From Cryptomeria japonica (lineage: Eukaryota > Streptophyta > Pinopsida > Cupressales > Cupressaceae): a stretch of DNA of 64,000 nt. The notes under the pieces are model-generated. The model made no database searches. It worked only from the letters and a program-made list of their open reading frames with translations, and was not told where the DNA came from. Positions 32,781 to 44,335 of this stretch are shown piece by piece. The stretch covers positions 377,223,392 to 377,287,391 of the forward strand of contig NC_081415.1 in assembly GCF_030272615.1 (NCBI RefSeq), in the 5' to 3' direction. How positions within the stretch are numbered: position 1 is the first letter of the stretch; each line of letters opens with the position of its first letter. A program made the translations under genes and the position numbers.

Positions 32781-34322
32781 CTATTGTTGCAAACCTTCCC
32801 ATACCCTAGAAGGAATTTCCTCAAAACCCACCTCTCGCTGATTAGCATTGCTATCAATGGCTAAATTTGCCAAATAATCCGCAATCTTATTAACTTCTCT
32901 GTAACAATGGGATAACAAAAAAGATTCAAACAATTCTAATTATTGTAAAATGAGATCAAGTCTATACTACAAATTCCAACAATTTGATTTCTTTTTCATA
33001 ACACATTTTATAATCACCATAGAATCACCTTCAATTATTAAGTCCTTAATTCCCATAAAGATTGTCATATCCAATCTAAAAGACAAAGCATGAAATTCCG
33101 CATAATTGTTAGTTTTAAAACCAATAACATGACACTTAGCTCAAATAAAATTTTCATTGTGATCATAAATTACCATGTCTACCCCAGTCGGCCCAGGGTT
33201 ACCACGAGAGGCCCCATCAAAATTCAGTTTAGGTTTCCATCTAGCAGAGCATCTCTTACCTATTGCATCATTCTTTTTTAAAATTGAACCATGAGAGGGT
33301 AAAACTGACAACATCTTCCAAACTCTAGTAACTCTACTATCCCAGTGCGAAAAAGAAGTAAGATTTTCCAAATTCTTATAAATAAATGACAAAGCAACCT
33401 CAGAGATTGAAGACTCAATTTTTAATAGAACCTTAGACACAGGAGAACTCGTTTTTTTAAATATCATGTTGTTTCGCTCTAGCCAAACATTCCAAATCAC
33501 AATAGATGGAGATATGATCCAAAGGCATGCATAAAAAGATGAGGCAAACATAAAGGGCCAAGATATAAAATGGGAAATGAGATCCTTACCAATAACAAAG
33601 GATATATTTAACTTATTAAACAACAACTGCCAACATTCATAAGCATAATCACAATGTAGGAATAGGTGTGAAGAATATTCCAAATTTTTGTTACAAAGGA
33701 CACAAGGGAAAACAATAGTAATACCAAGCATGTCCAGTCTTATACCTATAAGGACTCTGTCCCGAACTGCCAACCAAGCAAAGGCTCCAGCTTTAGGAAG
33801 ACAAGTTGAATGCCAAAACAACTTATAAGGCCAGGATGATAAATCTTTAGCAACCATAAGAGAGTTGTAACCATCTTTAACAATGTACTTACCAGAAATA
33901 TTCTTTGTCCAAATAAGTTCATCCTCGGAATCAGAAAGAAATACAATTCTATCCCCCAAAATATTCTCAAAATCTAATTTCATACTTTGATAAACATCTA
34001 AGAAATCAATCAACTTCCATCTAGCTAGCTTAAGGGGTCCACTAGTCACAATTTCAAAATAATCTGCTACAAAAACACCCCAAAGCGAAGAAATAATAGT
34101 GATCAAAGGAGACCAATCCCTAATATTCACCAAAGGTGTGTGCCCATTCCATACTTCATCCCAGAATCTAACCTTTCTACCATTATGAACGATCCATGAG
34201 AGATGAGGCAAAATAACTGATCTACATTTACAAAGGAAATTCCAAATAGCAGAACCCAAAGGCAAATTTGAGACTTTAAAAATGTACTCTCTCGGTCCAT
34301 TATTTAAAAATTTGGCAAACAT
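32781..34322 (-). pseudogene. LINE ORF2, zinc-finger-like and RNase H domains
   Basis: A 393-codon open stretch (34322-33141) contains the zf-RVT pattern CVLCNKNLEYSSHLFLHCDY, then the RNase H start LNFDGASRGNPGPTG. A TGG to TGA type change ends it at 33139. Past the stop the domain continues with NYAEFHAL, IEGDS and REVNKIADYLANL, ending at 32781. The acidic residues D, E, D and D of RNase H are thus all present. A C-terminal RNase H of this sort is known in one group of plant L1 elements. Confidence 0.9.
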
Positions 34323-34325
34323 AAT

Positions 34326-35714
34326 CTATACCCATAAGGAGCTAGGCTTGTCATATAATTTCCAAACCAACTTAGCACCTAAGGCTAAATTCTGATTCTC
34401 CAGACTCTGAATTCCTGTTAGCCCAAGTTCCTTAAGGAAACATACCTTATCCCATGCAATTAAAGGGAGTTTCTTCTTGCCATCTTTATTATTGTTCCAA
34501 AGAAAATCTCTAAGAGTATCCTGTAAACTAACAATAACTGTTTTTGGAGACTTCAAAAAAGACATGAGATATATGGGAACGACATTCAAAACAGACTTGA
34601 TGAGAACAATTTTACCTGCCAAAGTTAACCATCTACGATTCCATGAGAGAATTCTTTTAGAAATGACCAAAATAATCTTATCCCAAAAACCAATCTTATC
34701 CTGTTTAATAAAGAAAGGAATCCCAAGGTAAGTACATGGAAGATTTCCAATCTCAAATCCCCAAAAGGATTGCAACCTATGTTGAACCAGTTGTGATGTA
34801 TTAAGGAAGAAAATCTTTGATTTATCACCATTCACTTTCTGACCAGAAAACGATGCTTAGTTTTGTATTATTCCTTTAATCACTTTTGCCTCAACTAACG
34901 AAGCATGTCCAAATAACAAAGTATCATCTGCAAAGAGACAATGAGAAATAATTTACGAAATATTTTGAATCCTTATACCTTTCCAAATCCCCCCCACTTT
35001 AGCAGCCCTAATAGACCAACTAAAGGTTTCAGCTAGGAGAATAAACAAAAAGGGAGAAAGGGGATCTCCCTGTCTCAAACCCTTGGAGGAAGCGAAAAAC
35101 CCACAGGGAGAACCATTAATTAAAACTGAGAATCTTGTAGAAGAAATACATGCATGAATCCATTTGACCTAGGCTTTGGAAAAACCTAACTTCTCAAGAA
35201 CAACACATAAAGCCCCCCACTCTACTCTATCATAAGCCTTCACCGTGTCTAGTTTAAGTATCATGGTCAGGGTTCTTTGGGTGGAAATAGAATGCAACAC
35301 CTCATGTGCTACAATTGCACCCTCTGACCTCTCCCTTCCAAGAACAAAACCACCTTGCTCCAATGAAATGATCCTAGGTAGAATTTTTGCCAACCTAAGG
35401 GAAATTGCCTTCGTAAATATCTTATACAAAGTATTACATAAAGCAATGGGACGAAAGTCAACAAAAGTCTTAATATCCTCTTTTTTAGGAATAATTGCAA
35501 TCATTGTAGTATTAAGTTCTTTTAAAACGGACCTATTTCGCCTAGCTTCCTCGAGAGCCAATAAAACATCATTTCCCACAAAATCCCAACATTTCTGAAA
35601 AAATAAAGGAGTAAAACCATCTAGTCCCAGAGCTTTATCCGGATTCATGGCAAAGACATCACTCTTAACTTCTTCTAAGGAAAAGGGAGACATCAACATC
35701 TTATTGTCTTCCAA
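34326..35714 (-). pseudogene. LINE ORF2, reverse transcriptase domain
   Basis: Ordered RT motifs of non-LTR elements are visible: NPDKALGLDGFTPLFFQKCW, then [70 protein letters not shown] and the catalytic CLFADDTLLFGH (about 34900). The thumb motifs YLGIPFF and LTLAGKIVLIKSVLNVVPIY follow. Usually the motif A sequence is D-x-x-K-A-Y/F-D, kept here. Stops occur at 35169, near 34950 and near 34860. All residues expected for catalysis are visible across the broken frames. Confidence 0.92.
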
Positions 35715-35887
35715 AGATACTAAAGGAGGAATATTAGATATAATATCATTGCTAAGATTTCAATTTTTCTGAATATAATAATGACTTTAAAAACCTAACT
35801 GCCTCTGAAGCAATGTCCTCTGGCTCTGTCAATAAATTCTCATTCTGACATTGAATACAAGATATCATATTCTTACACCTTTTAATC

Positions 35888-37009
35888 TTAGTTGAGGAAT
35901 GAAAAAAAATTGTTCCTGTCACCATTTGAAAGCGTTAACTCTCTAGATTTCTGTCTCCAATAGATTTCCTCTCTAGCTAACACCTCCTCAAGCTGTAATT
36001 CTAGTGACTTCAATTCATCAAAAACTTGTGGCACCATACCATGTTGAAGCACATGTGTATTAAGACACTCAATCATATCTTGAAACCTTTGTTTCTCCTG
36101 AAAAATATTCTTAAAATGCGAGATATTTCATTCCCTAATATTCAATTTCAAATAAATTAACTTCTTAGCAATCTGAAACATACGGGACCCAGAACAAAAA
36201 GGAGCAAAATTCCACCATTTCATAAGCAGAGGCAAAAAGGAAGAATCCCTAAACCACATGGGCTCAAATTTAAATGGAGACTTACAAGAATCCCTATCCT
36301 CGATAACTTAAAGGGAAATTGGAAAATGATTAGAACCCGAGACCGGTAGAATAGAGGAAAAGAATTCAAAATCTGAATCAATCCAATTCTTAGATAACAA
36401 AAACTGATCTAATCTCTCAGCAATCTGAGAAAAATACCTTCTCATGTTTGTCCATGTGAAAACCCCATTATGAGACTTACAATAAAGAAGGCTCATATCA
36501 TAAATGAAATCCCCAAAGTCATCCATAATCCTTTTATTAGGGACAACACCTCCTCTTTTCTCATCTAAATCAGTGATAGCATTAAAATCACCCCCGACGA
36601 TAATAAAGGAACCATGTCTTAAGGGAGAAGAAATCCTCTTTAATTCACCCCATAACTTACTCTTTCTTTGAATTCCTGATGGAGCATAAATGTTAAAAAG
36701 CCAGAATTTAACCTTCGAAATCTTGCATATAACTAAAGTCAACATCCAATTTGTAGCAGATGCCACTAATTGTACCTCAATATTATAATTATTCCAAAGC
36801 AGTGTCAAACCTCCTGAAGCACCGCAAGCAGGAGAAGAAAGAAAATTCCACCTTCTCCAAGATGAAAAAACCAAATCAACAGACTCCTTTGACAACTTTG
36901 TTTCTTACAACATAAAAATATCACACTTAATTAATTCCATTTGGGACTTAATTAAGCATCTCTTGTTAGGGGCATTTAAGCCCCTAACATTCCAAGAAAT
37001 AATTCTCAT
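35888..37009 (-). pseudogene. LINE ORF2, endonuclease domain and linker
   Basis: ORF2 begins at the ATG at 37009 (MRIISWNVRGLNAPNKR), the classic start of an APE-type endonuclease domain. Later motifs are LFNIYAPSG, IIVGGDFNAITDLDEKRGG, RLDQFLLSKNW and the C-terminal GSNHFPISL. The last should be S-D-H; here the aspartate is asparagine. Stops interrupt the frame at about 36900 (within what should read LQETK) and near 36310. The linker to RT (LTLSNGDRNNFF) follows in the same frame to 35888, after which a frameshift leads to the RT frame. The domain nicks DNA at the target site; this copy has lost a catalytic residue. Confidence 0.88.
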
Positions 37010-37471
37010 TGTCCTTGAGGGGAGGCCGAAGCTCTCCTCTTCCCATTAATCAGAGAATTTTTGCTTTCCCCAAAGCAACCTTGCAAATTACGTTTCACAG
37101 CCCCTGATCTTGTCACAGGAGGACTAGTCATAGATCTTTTACTCCTCTTTCTTTATACACTTACAGGAGTTAGGAATGTTTTCTTAGGCCTACCAAGAGA
37201 GACCGAACGCCTCCCTTGCCCACCAGCGGGAGAAAGGGACAAAGTCTTTTGAATTCCAACATCAATTTCCATTCGAGTCTTAAGATTATTTGGGGCCTAC
37301 CTCTCCTAGGAGAAACCACTGATGGTGAAAAAACCAGAGTTGTTTGGACAATTGGTAAACTCTTGCATGACTTTGGAGAAGCCAGGATAATTGGATTATC
37401 TTCAAAACCCAACTCTGTTTTAGCCAACACCACAAAAGGATTAGCAGATGCATAAATTGGAAGGGTCGAGT

Positions 37472-38197
37472 TTATACCCCCAAATCATTCTCAATTGAAC
37501 AAACAACTCTATCAGTAATACTCTCATCCATCTTATGTGCATGATTGTTAAAAATATCATTTACTTGTTGTACCAGATTCTCATCTGGCATAATAACAAG
37601 GACAACCTCTGACGGATTACTATTCCCTAAGGAAGATTCATTAGCCATATTAATTTCAACATTCAGAGGGGAATTATTAGACACCAAATTCTTAATTTCC
37701 TTAACTAAAGAAGCATCATTAGGAAAACCTATGGCAGGTACTTGTTTAATAGTTTCCATATCAACCACTACATTTTTATCTAAATTCACATTCTTTGAAG
37801 AATCCAAAACCTCCTTATGAGTGCATGAAAACAAATTGTCGTCCTTACCCTTTATGTGATTATTTGGCATCTTAGGGCAATCTATAGTCAATGGATGATC
37901 TACTCCATTTATCGGGGGATTACCATCCATCACTATACCCCCATTATTAGAAAATATCTTCAGTAAAGACAAAAGTGAGACCGAACTCGAAGTCTGATCG
38001 TTTGGTTTCCCAGAACTACGACACAATGGATTATTTTCAAGATTAATGTGACCTGTTTCTACCAATTTATGTGAAGAGACATTTCCACATCCTTCAATCG
38101 AAGGTCCTGCCGACAAACTATCTTTATTAAGGGATTTAAGGATAGAGCCAACAACCTGCTGGTTTTTCTTAAAATCCATAAGTAACGAAGCATCCAA
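37472..38197 (-). pseudogene. LINE ORF1 C-terminal part
   Basis: A 241-codon frame upstream of ORF2, rich in N, S, D and K and without globular motifs. Plant L1 ORF1 proteins normally have an RNA-binding domain (DUF4283) and a CCHC zinc knuckle ahead of a low-complexity tail. This frame looks like the tail only, consistent with 5' truncation at 38256. The identification rests on position within the LINE, not on a motif. Between it and ORF2 (37010-37471) there is about 460 bp of interrupted frame. Confidence 0.55.
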
Positions 38198-38256
38198 AAG
38201 TAAAGGAGACTTAAGAAGCTCCGTACCTAATCTCTCAATCGACTGGTGGCAAATAC

Positions 38257-38265
38257 AAGTATCTT
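38257..38265. repeat. LINE target-site duplication, right
   Basis: aagtatctt, identical to 32251-32259. Beyond it the sequence continues as in copy 1 (taccctcata). Confidence 0.9.
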
Positions 38266-39515
38266 TACCCTCATAATCTCTATGAAAATCTTCTTTCCTT
38301 TTGGGTGAAAAATGCCCTTACTAGTAAAATAATATTCCAAACAAGCATCTAACATTTGGGAAAATAAAATTCCTACTCATTAGTACACAAAATCCGTCTT
38401 CATTAAGTGAATCCCCTTTTGCTCCATTTTAAAAAAACTTTACTCTTTTTGAATTAATCTAAATTAACTAGATTAATCGCTTTTCTATTTTATTAAATAT
38501 CTTCACCAATTTTAAACTTCCTTTTGTCACTTTAATCTCTTTAATCTCGATGGAAACACATTTTGGCACATAAATTTTTCCCTTTTTTAAAAATAACAAC
38601 TTTTTATTCCTTTTGGCCTTTAAAGTTTTATCCCTCCTTTGATTTTGAATGTTGTGCTCATATCAGTGTTCAAAACCAATGATTATTTCAATTCCTTTGC
38701 TTACAATTGGGATCATACACACTTCCCTTTATTTAACTCGAAATGCATTGTATCATGTAATTATGTGATTTCATCTCTGAGAAGATATCTCTTTATGGCA
38801 TTCTGGAAAATGATTCATGTGTGCTAAGGCATCTGCTAGTCATTACACTTTGATAGATGTCTATAACTGATTCACAAGCTCCTACTTTTGGTATGCATAA
38901 AAATGATGTTGGTAATAGTTATGGAGTTCAGCTTTGCATCTGCCGATTACATTTGTCTGTAAGTTTCAATAGCCTTTTCAACAAATTCATTTGGCGATTA
39001 TCGTGCATTGTTGCATTCTGTCATATGAACAGTTCACATGCCCTGTCTAATGCATTTGACAAGTGTTCATACCATTTCCACGAGCTCCTATTTTGTTGCA
39101 GGCCGTGGGTTATGGGATTTGTCTTTACATCGTTCGATTGCGTTATCTTGAAAGTTTATATTACCCTATCAACAAATTCAATTTTCGCTTATTCAACAAT
39201 GAGACCATATTTCATGTTTCTACATTTCGCATGCGTGTTTACTCGGGCTAGCTGTGGCGATAATATCTGGAAAAAAATCTCCTATCTTTAATTTTGTTGG
39301 ATGTCTACAGTTACACCCAATTACAAGGCTACCGTTTCATCAGAAGCAGGAGTACTGTTAGCAAAAACATGTGGAATTTAACTTTTCACCACCTCAATCT
39401 CATCAACAACCTACTCATTGTTAAAGGTTAAAAATCGAAAGCCCCAAAAGCGGCTAATACCATGGTCATTGTTTCAATGGACAAAACTCCCATTATCATT
39501 GGAGGATGCTACCAA
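38266..39515. repeat. Host segment copy 2, right part, with tandem-repeat units
   Basis: Continues the match to copy 1 (13626-14857) beyond the LINE. It has an extra unit of a 200-250 bp tandem repeat: unit starts (caagctcctactttt or gagctcctattttg type) are near 38874, 39081 and 39331. The last 130 bp (39383-39515) match the DNA of the GID2-like fragment at 14735-14855. No functional ORF is seen. Confidence 0.75.
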
Positions 39516-39911
39516 GGTTTTGGTATCAATAGAAATCTTTTATGCTTTAATGGACGTTCTCAAACTTTTATAAAACTCCCATTGTGGCACGGGTTTGGAA
39601 GATACTTGGCTAAAATTGGTGGATTCGGTTTTACAATTGCCGATTGTATTTATTTGTGAGTTTCTAAAATGATTTCAATAAATTAATGTTGTGTATATTA
39701 TGCAGTTATGAAAACGATGAGGCCACATTTCTTTGAGGCAATGTCAAACAATTCACCCGCCTGTCTAGGCTTCCATATTTTACATTTTATACCAGGCAAT
39801 TACAACCACAACATTAGGCAAGATTCCTCTATCCTTAATATTTCCATAGAAGTTCATAAATTGTTCCAAAAAGCTTCTATTTTTTATAGGCGGGAGGAAT
39901 ATTGGTGCAGG
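39516..39911. other. Host DNA with a further repeat unit
   Basis: Copy 1 similarity ends near 39515. A unit of the tandem-repeat field is recognisable at about 39580-39700 (ctcccattgtggcac, then attgccgattgtattt). No gene is seen. Confidence 0.5.
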
Positions 39912-41325
39912 TTGTGGATTTTGGAAACAACAATGCAAGAAAACTGAGAGGGGGGTGAATCAGTTTTCACCAAATATAAACAAATTAATCTCAACATCAG
40001 ATCTGATCAAGAATAGAAATAGAAAATATAACCACCATATCAACAACACACATAACACACAAATTTTTGACGTGGAAAACCCGATTAAGGGAAAAACTAC
40101 GATGGGAACCTACCCACAATATGATGATACTTTGCAGTAGTATGTGAAAATATTATAATGGGGAATGCACATGCATTCAGGCACACTGCCTAGAACTCAT
40201 TGCTCAAAAACAATAAAGGGCTATTACCCTGGGAAGGCTCACTACCTTACACAGATCGAACAACAATCCGGATCACATGAACTGAAGAATAAAATCTCCA
40301 AATGCCTGATCATAGTTTTAGTTAAGCACATTGTCTGCACAACAACACTTCCCTGCTCTTCTCCACACTACTGAAAGATCAATTCACTTGTTCGCACCTA
40401 CAATACTCTCACAGATAATAGACACAACTGCAAACATACATCGTACATGATTACAACACTTATTTATACAAATCATCAACTTTAACTTCAAGGTCGGCTC
40501 AACACATAGGACCTAATTACAAAATTACATCACGTGATAAATAAATCAATATGCAGACCAATACAATGTCGGCAAGGACATGGCATGGACCCAAATCAAA
40601 ACCTCGAACACGCAACACCATTGAATAACTTACCAAGATCATCTGCAACACGCAAGAACCATCGGGTCAACTAGAAAATTATATAACATAAAGAATACCA
40701 CCAGACAAATAAAATCTTCAATAACATGCACCACGATTAATGCGGACCACCAAAATTCATAGAAAATAATCAAAGAACATCAACAAGCAACATGAATTCC
40801 TCTGCAACAACTTTGATAGCTAGAATGATCATCATTTCACTACTAAAGCTTAAGAACACTAACATAACATACAAAATGAAAGATACGATTGTGAAGTTCC
40901 AAATCATGAATCATCCAAACTGAGGACATACACGAACATCCTAAACACTCCAAAATCCACACAAAATAAAGAATCAATTCCGAAGCATTTCAAACCAGAA
41001 ATCACAACTCTACAATATAGAACCAACACAAAAACCAATCATCACACGGACTCACATAACTCAATCAAATCACCTTCCATAACACTAAAATTCATATTGA
41101 ATCAACTAGAGATAAGTATCTCAAAACCCATTAATCTGCATCAGCATATCTGCAACCAAACCAACTCTCTGCAACATAGGAGCACAAGAACACAGGAATA
41201 TATTGACATCAACGACAATAGCACATTCCAATAACTCTAATATCCAAAAATCTCCCACGTTGGCATTGATGGCAACATATGGATGTAAAAAACAATCAGT
41301 GCAAAGAAAGAAATCAACTCCAACA
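39912..41325 (-). repeat. 3' LTR of the copia
   Basis: Starts on the minus strand with TGTTGGAGTT at 41325, next to the polypurine tract. The other end, near 39912, is uncertain by about 12 bp because a clear CCAACA end is not seen. It shares cacatgcattcaggcacact and ggaaggctcact with the LTR at 9082-10194. Confidence 0.75.
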
Positions 41326-41338
41326 ATCTCCCCCTAAG
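41326..41338 (-). other. Polypurine tract of the copia
   Basis: Minus strand CTTAGGGGGAGAT directly precedes the LTR start TGTTGG, the classic GGGGGAGATTGTTGG context of plant copia elements. Confidence 0.85.
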
Positions 41339-41674
41339 ATCATGCACACACTACTCTCTGCCTTAGATAGATAAGACAGTAATTCATGTGCTTCTTTCCC
41401 CCTTTGACATCAATGCAAAAGACATATACAAATCATTATTATTTCCCCCTTAGAACAAACTCACAAATCTGAACAACTGAATCACACACTGACTACTCCC
41501 CTTGAGTAGCAACACCCACTCATCAATCCAGATATCAAAATAAGACTATGAAGTCCATCGGATTGATTCAACTCAATGCATCTAGTTCATAACAGGAGGG
41601 GAAATCACCCCTATCTTCTCTCTTAAATATACAAATGTATCTGCAGGTAAAGGCTTTGTGAAGATATTTGCAAT

Positions 41675-43090
41675 CTATTCCTTCGTAAATACATACTCCA
41701 ATATGACTTCTTTCTCATTCACCTTCTCTCTTAAGAAATGAAACTTTATTGATATATGTTTTGTCTTAGAATGCAAGACTAGATTATTAGAGATATTGAT
41801 AGCACTTGAATTGCCACAATATATAACATTAGGCTCATTAGAAACAACTCTAATATCCTTCAGCATCTGCTTCATCCAAATTACCTGAGTACAATTGCTA
41901 GCAGCAACAATATATTCAACTTCTACAGTAGATAAAGAAGTAGCATCTTGCTTCTTACTTTCCCAAGAAATCAACTTCTTTCCCAAAAAGAATGCTCCAC
42001 CGGTAGTGCTCTTTCGGTCATCAACATCACTTTCCCAGTCAACATCTGTATAAGCACTCAAAATGAAATCATCATTCTTCGGATACCACAAACCATAATC
42101 AATTGTTCCCTTCAAATATCTAAATATCATCATCACAACAGTAACATGACTTTCCTTAGGATCAACCTGGAATCTTGCAACAAGAAATACATCATTCATA
42201 ATGTCAGGTCTAGTTTGAGTTAAATATAGTAGTCTACCAATCATAGATCTATACAAGGTCTGATTAGCCTTCGAAGATTCATCATCTTTTGGCATCTTGC
42301 ATCCAGTTACCATAGGAGTTCCAATAGGTTTGGAATCATCTAACCCAAAATTCTTCAATAATTTCTTCACATACTTTGATTGAGATATGAAAATGCCTCT
42401 AGGAGTCTGTGTAATTTGCAATCCCAGAAAGAATTTCATCTCACCTATCATAGACATCTCAAACTCTTTTTGCATATCATCAGCAAAATTCTGACTCAAA
42501 TCATCATCTCCTCCAAAAATAATGTCATCAACAAAAAATTCAACAATCAAAATATTATCATTATCAATCTTGAATTTACTATCAGCAGTACCTTTATAAA
42601 ATCCCAACTTCATCAAATACCTGTCCAATCTAGCATACCAAGCTCAAGGGGCTTGTTTAAGTCCATACAATGCTTTCTTCAATCTGCATACCATGTCTCC
42701 TTCATCTATCAATGAAAATCTATCTGGTTGCTCAATGTAGACTTCCTCTTCCAATTCACCATTCAAAAAGGTTGACTTCACATCCATCTGATATACCTTG
42801 AATTTCTTATGAGTAGCATATGCAAGAAATAATCTAACAGCTTCAATTCTAGCTACCAGAGCAAAATTCTCCTCAAAATCAATACCTTCCATTTGTGAAT
42901 ATCCTTTACATACCCGTCTTACTTTGTTTCTGAAAACTTCTCCATCTTCATTCAATTTATTTCGAAACACCCATTTAGTACCAATTACATTCTTGTCTTT
43001 TGATCTTGGAACAAATTCTCATGTATTGTTCTTCTCAATCTGATTTAACTCTTCTTCCAAAGCTAATTTTCATCTTTACAAGCTTCAACA
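41675..43090 (-). pseudogene. Copia reverse transcriptase and RNase H
   Basis: RT starts in the 43.0 kb region ([20 protein letters not shown], usually K-R-V-KGY-Q--GIDF-E-F), then [20 protein letters not shown] and VYIEQP. A TGA at about 42645 lies in what should read KQAP-R-AW, a CGA to TGA change. The catalytic motif is FVDDIIFGG. RNase H follows: YTDVDWESDVDDRKSTTGGA, SKKQDATSLSTVEVEYIVAA and LHSKTKHISIKFHFLRE. The 317-codon stretch at 42628-41675 is fully open to the end. Copia RT-RH copies the RNA to DNA in the particle. Confidence 0.92.
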
Positions 43091-43589
43091 ACATCTTTAG
43101 GCTCAATTTTGGAAATCAGACATGTCTCTTCAACAACAATTCTTCTCCTATTCATTACACCTTTATTTTATCAGTAAAAATATGATTCTCTGAATGATTT
43201 AATTTTACATACCTGGGGGTCTTCTGATTGTTCTAGTTTTTAGTCTCTTGAACTTCTTCACCGCCAGCAGCATCTGGATTTACTATCTCTTCCGGATCAC
43301 TCTGTTTCATGCTCGGAGTTTGCACTTGCTTTAAGCTAACATTTTAATCATCATATTCACATCCGTTTTCTCTTATTTGCTTCTCATAACTCTCATCAGC
43401 CTTCACATTTGTACTTTCCACTATTTTTCTCTGTCTTTTGTTGTAACACTGGTAAGCCTTGCTCTTAGTAGAATATTCAAAAAAGATTCTTTAATCACAT
43501 CTTGCATCAAATTTTCCTATATCCTCATCTCTTTTGAAATAATATTTGCTTCCAAAGATTTTGAAATATATAATAGGAACATGACCAAA

Positions 43590-44335
43590 CTACAATTCAT
43601 AAGGAGTCATACCAGAATCACCTTTTATATGCACCCAGTTGAATGAGTACATAACAGTGCTAACAACTTCTCTCCAATAGATATATGGAACATTTACTTC
43701 AATCATCATAATCCTAACAGCATCAAAAATAGTTGTGTTCATCTTTTCAACAACTCCATTATGTTGAGGGGTTCGCAAAGTAGATAACTGTCTCCCAATT
43801 CCATGCTCTTCACAAAAGGAATTAAACTCATCAAAAGTGAATTCTCCTCCTCTATCGGATCTTAGACACTTCAACTTCAATCATGTCTCTATCTCCACTT
43901 TAGCTTTGAATATTTTGAATTGCTCCAATGCTTCAGATTTCTCCCTTAGAAAAGTGACCCACATCATTCTAGAATAGTCATCAATCAGCAACATAAAGTA
44001 TCTCTCACCCTGCAAGCTTCTCACTCTAGAAGGTCCACATAAATGAGTATGCACAAGATCTAATAACCCATTGGATGTACAGTTTACTCTTGAATGAAAT
44101 TCTTGTTTACTTTCCCAATAGACATTCTTTACACACTGGATTAGTAGGATTCACTATCTTAGGCAGATCTCTAACAGCTTGGGTAGAACTTATCTTAATC
44201 ATGCAGTCAAAGTTAACATGACACATTCTCCTATGCCACAACCAGCTCTCATAAATCTAAGCAATTAAATAACTTTTCTCATCAACATTCAGATGAAAGA
44301 TGCTTAACATAAAAACTCTTTCATTATGCACGACA
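43590..44335 (-). pseudogene. Copia pre-integrase and integrase domains
   Basis: From 44335: a pre-integrase zinc-binding pattern, WLWHRRMCHVNFDCM with CKECLLGK further on, then the integrase core with FMLLIDDYSRMMWVTFL. The next block, KCLRSDRGGEF (about 43865), carries the second catalytic aspartate, and LRTPQHNGVVEKMN carries the glutamate. Several stops and one frameshift break it. HNGVVEKMN is normally Q-NGV-ER-N. Between 43580 and 43090 the C-terminal integrase region is present but badly interrupted. Confidence 0.88.

Larger units (their letters stand above)
32260..38256 (-). mobile_element. L1-type LINE with RNase H domain, about 6.0 kb
   Basis: Flanked by a perfect 9-bp target duplication, aagtatctt, at 32251-32259 and 38257-38265. 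The uninterrupted site is seen in host copy 1 at 13617-13625. The minus-strand order is an ORF1-like frame, then ORF2 with endonuclease, reverse transcriptase, zinc-finger-like domain and RNase H, and a short poly(A) (8 T at 32261-32268 on the plus strand). The 5' end at 38256 begins almost at once with the ORF1-like frame and lacks the usual RNA-binding and CCHC part, so the copy is probably 5'-truncated. Confidence 0.93.
39912..44335 (-). mobile_element. Ty1/copia element, 5'-truncated
   Basis: On the minus strand: pre-integrase domain, integrase, reverse transcriptase, RNase H, polypurine tract and 3' LTR. Gag, protease and the 5' LTR are missing; coding similarity ends near 44335 and unrelated DNA follows. 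The order INT-RT-RH is diagnostic of copia. The LTR is related to that of the non-autonomous element at 9082-12646. Confidence 0.88.
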
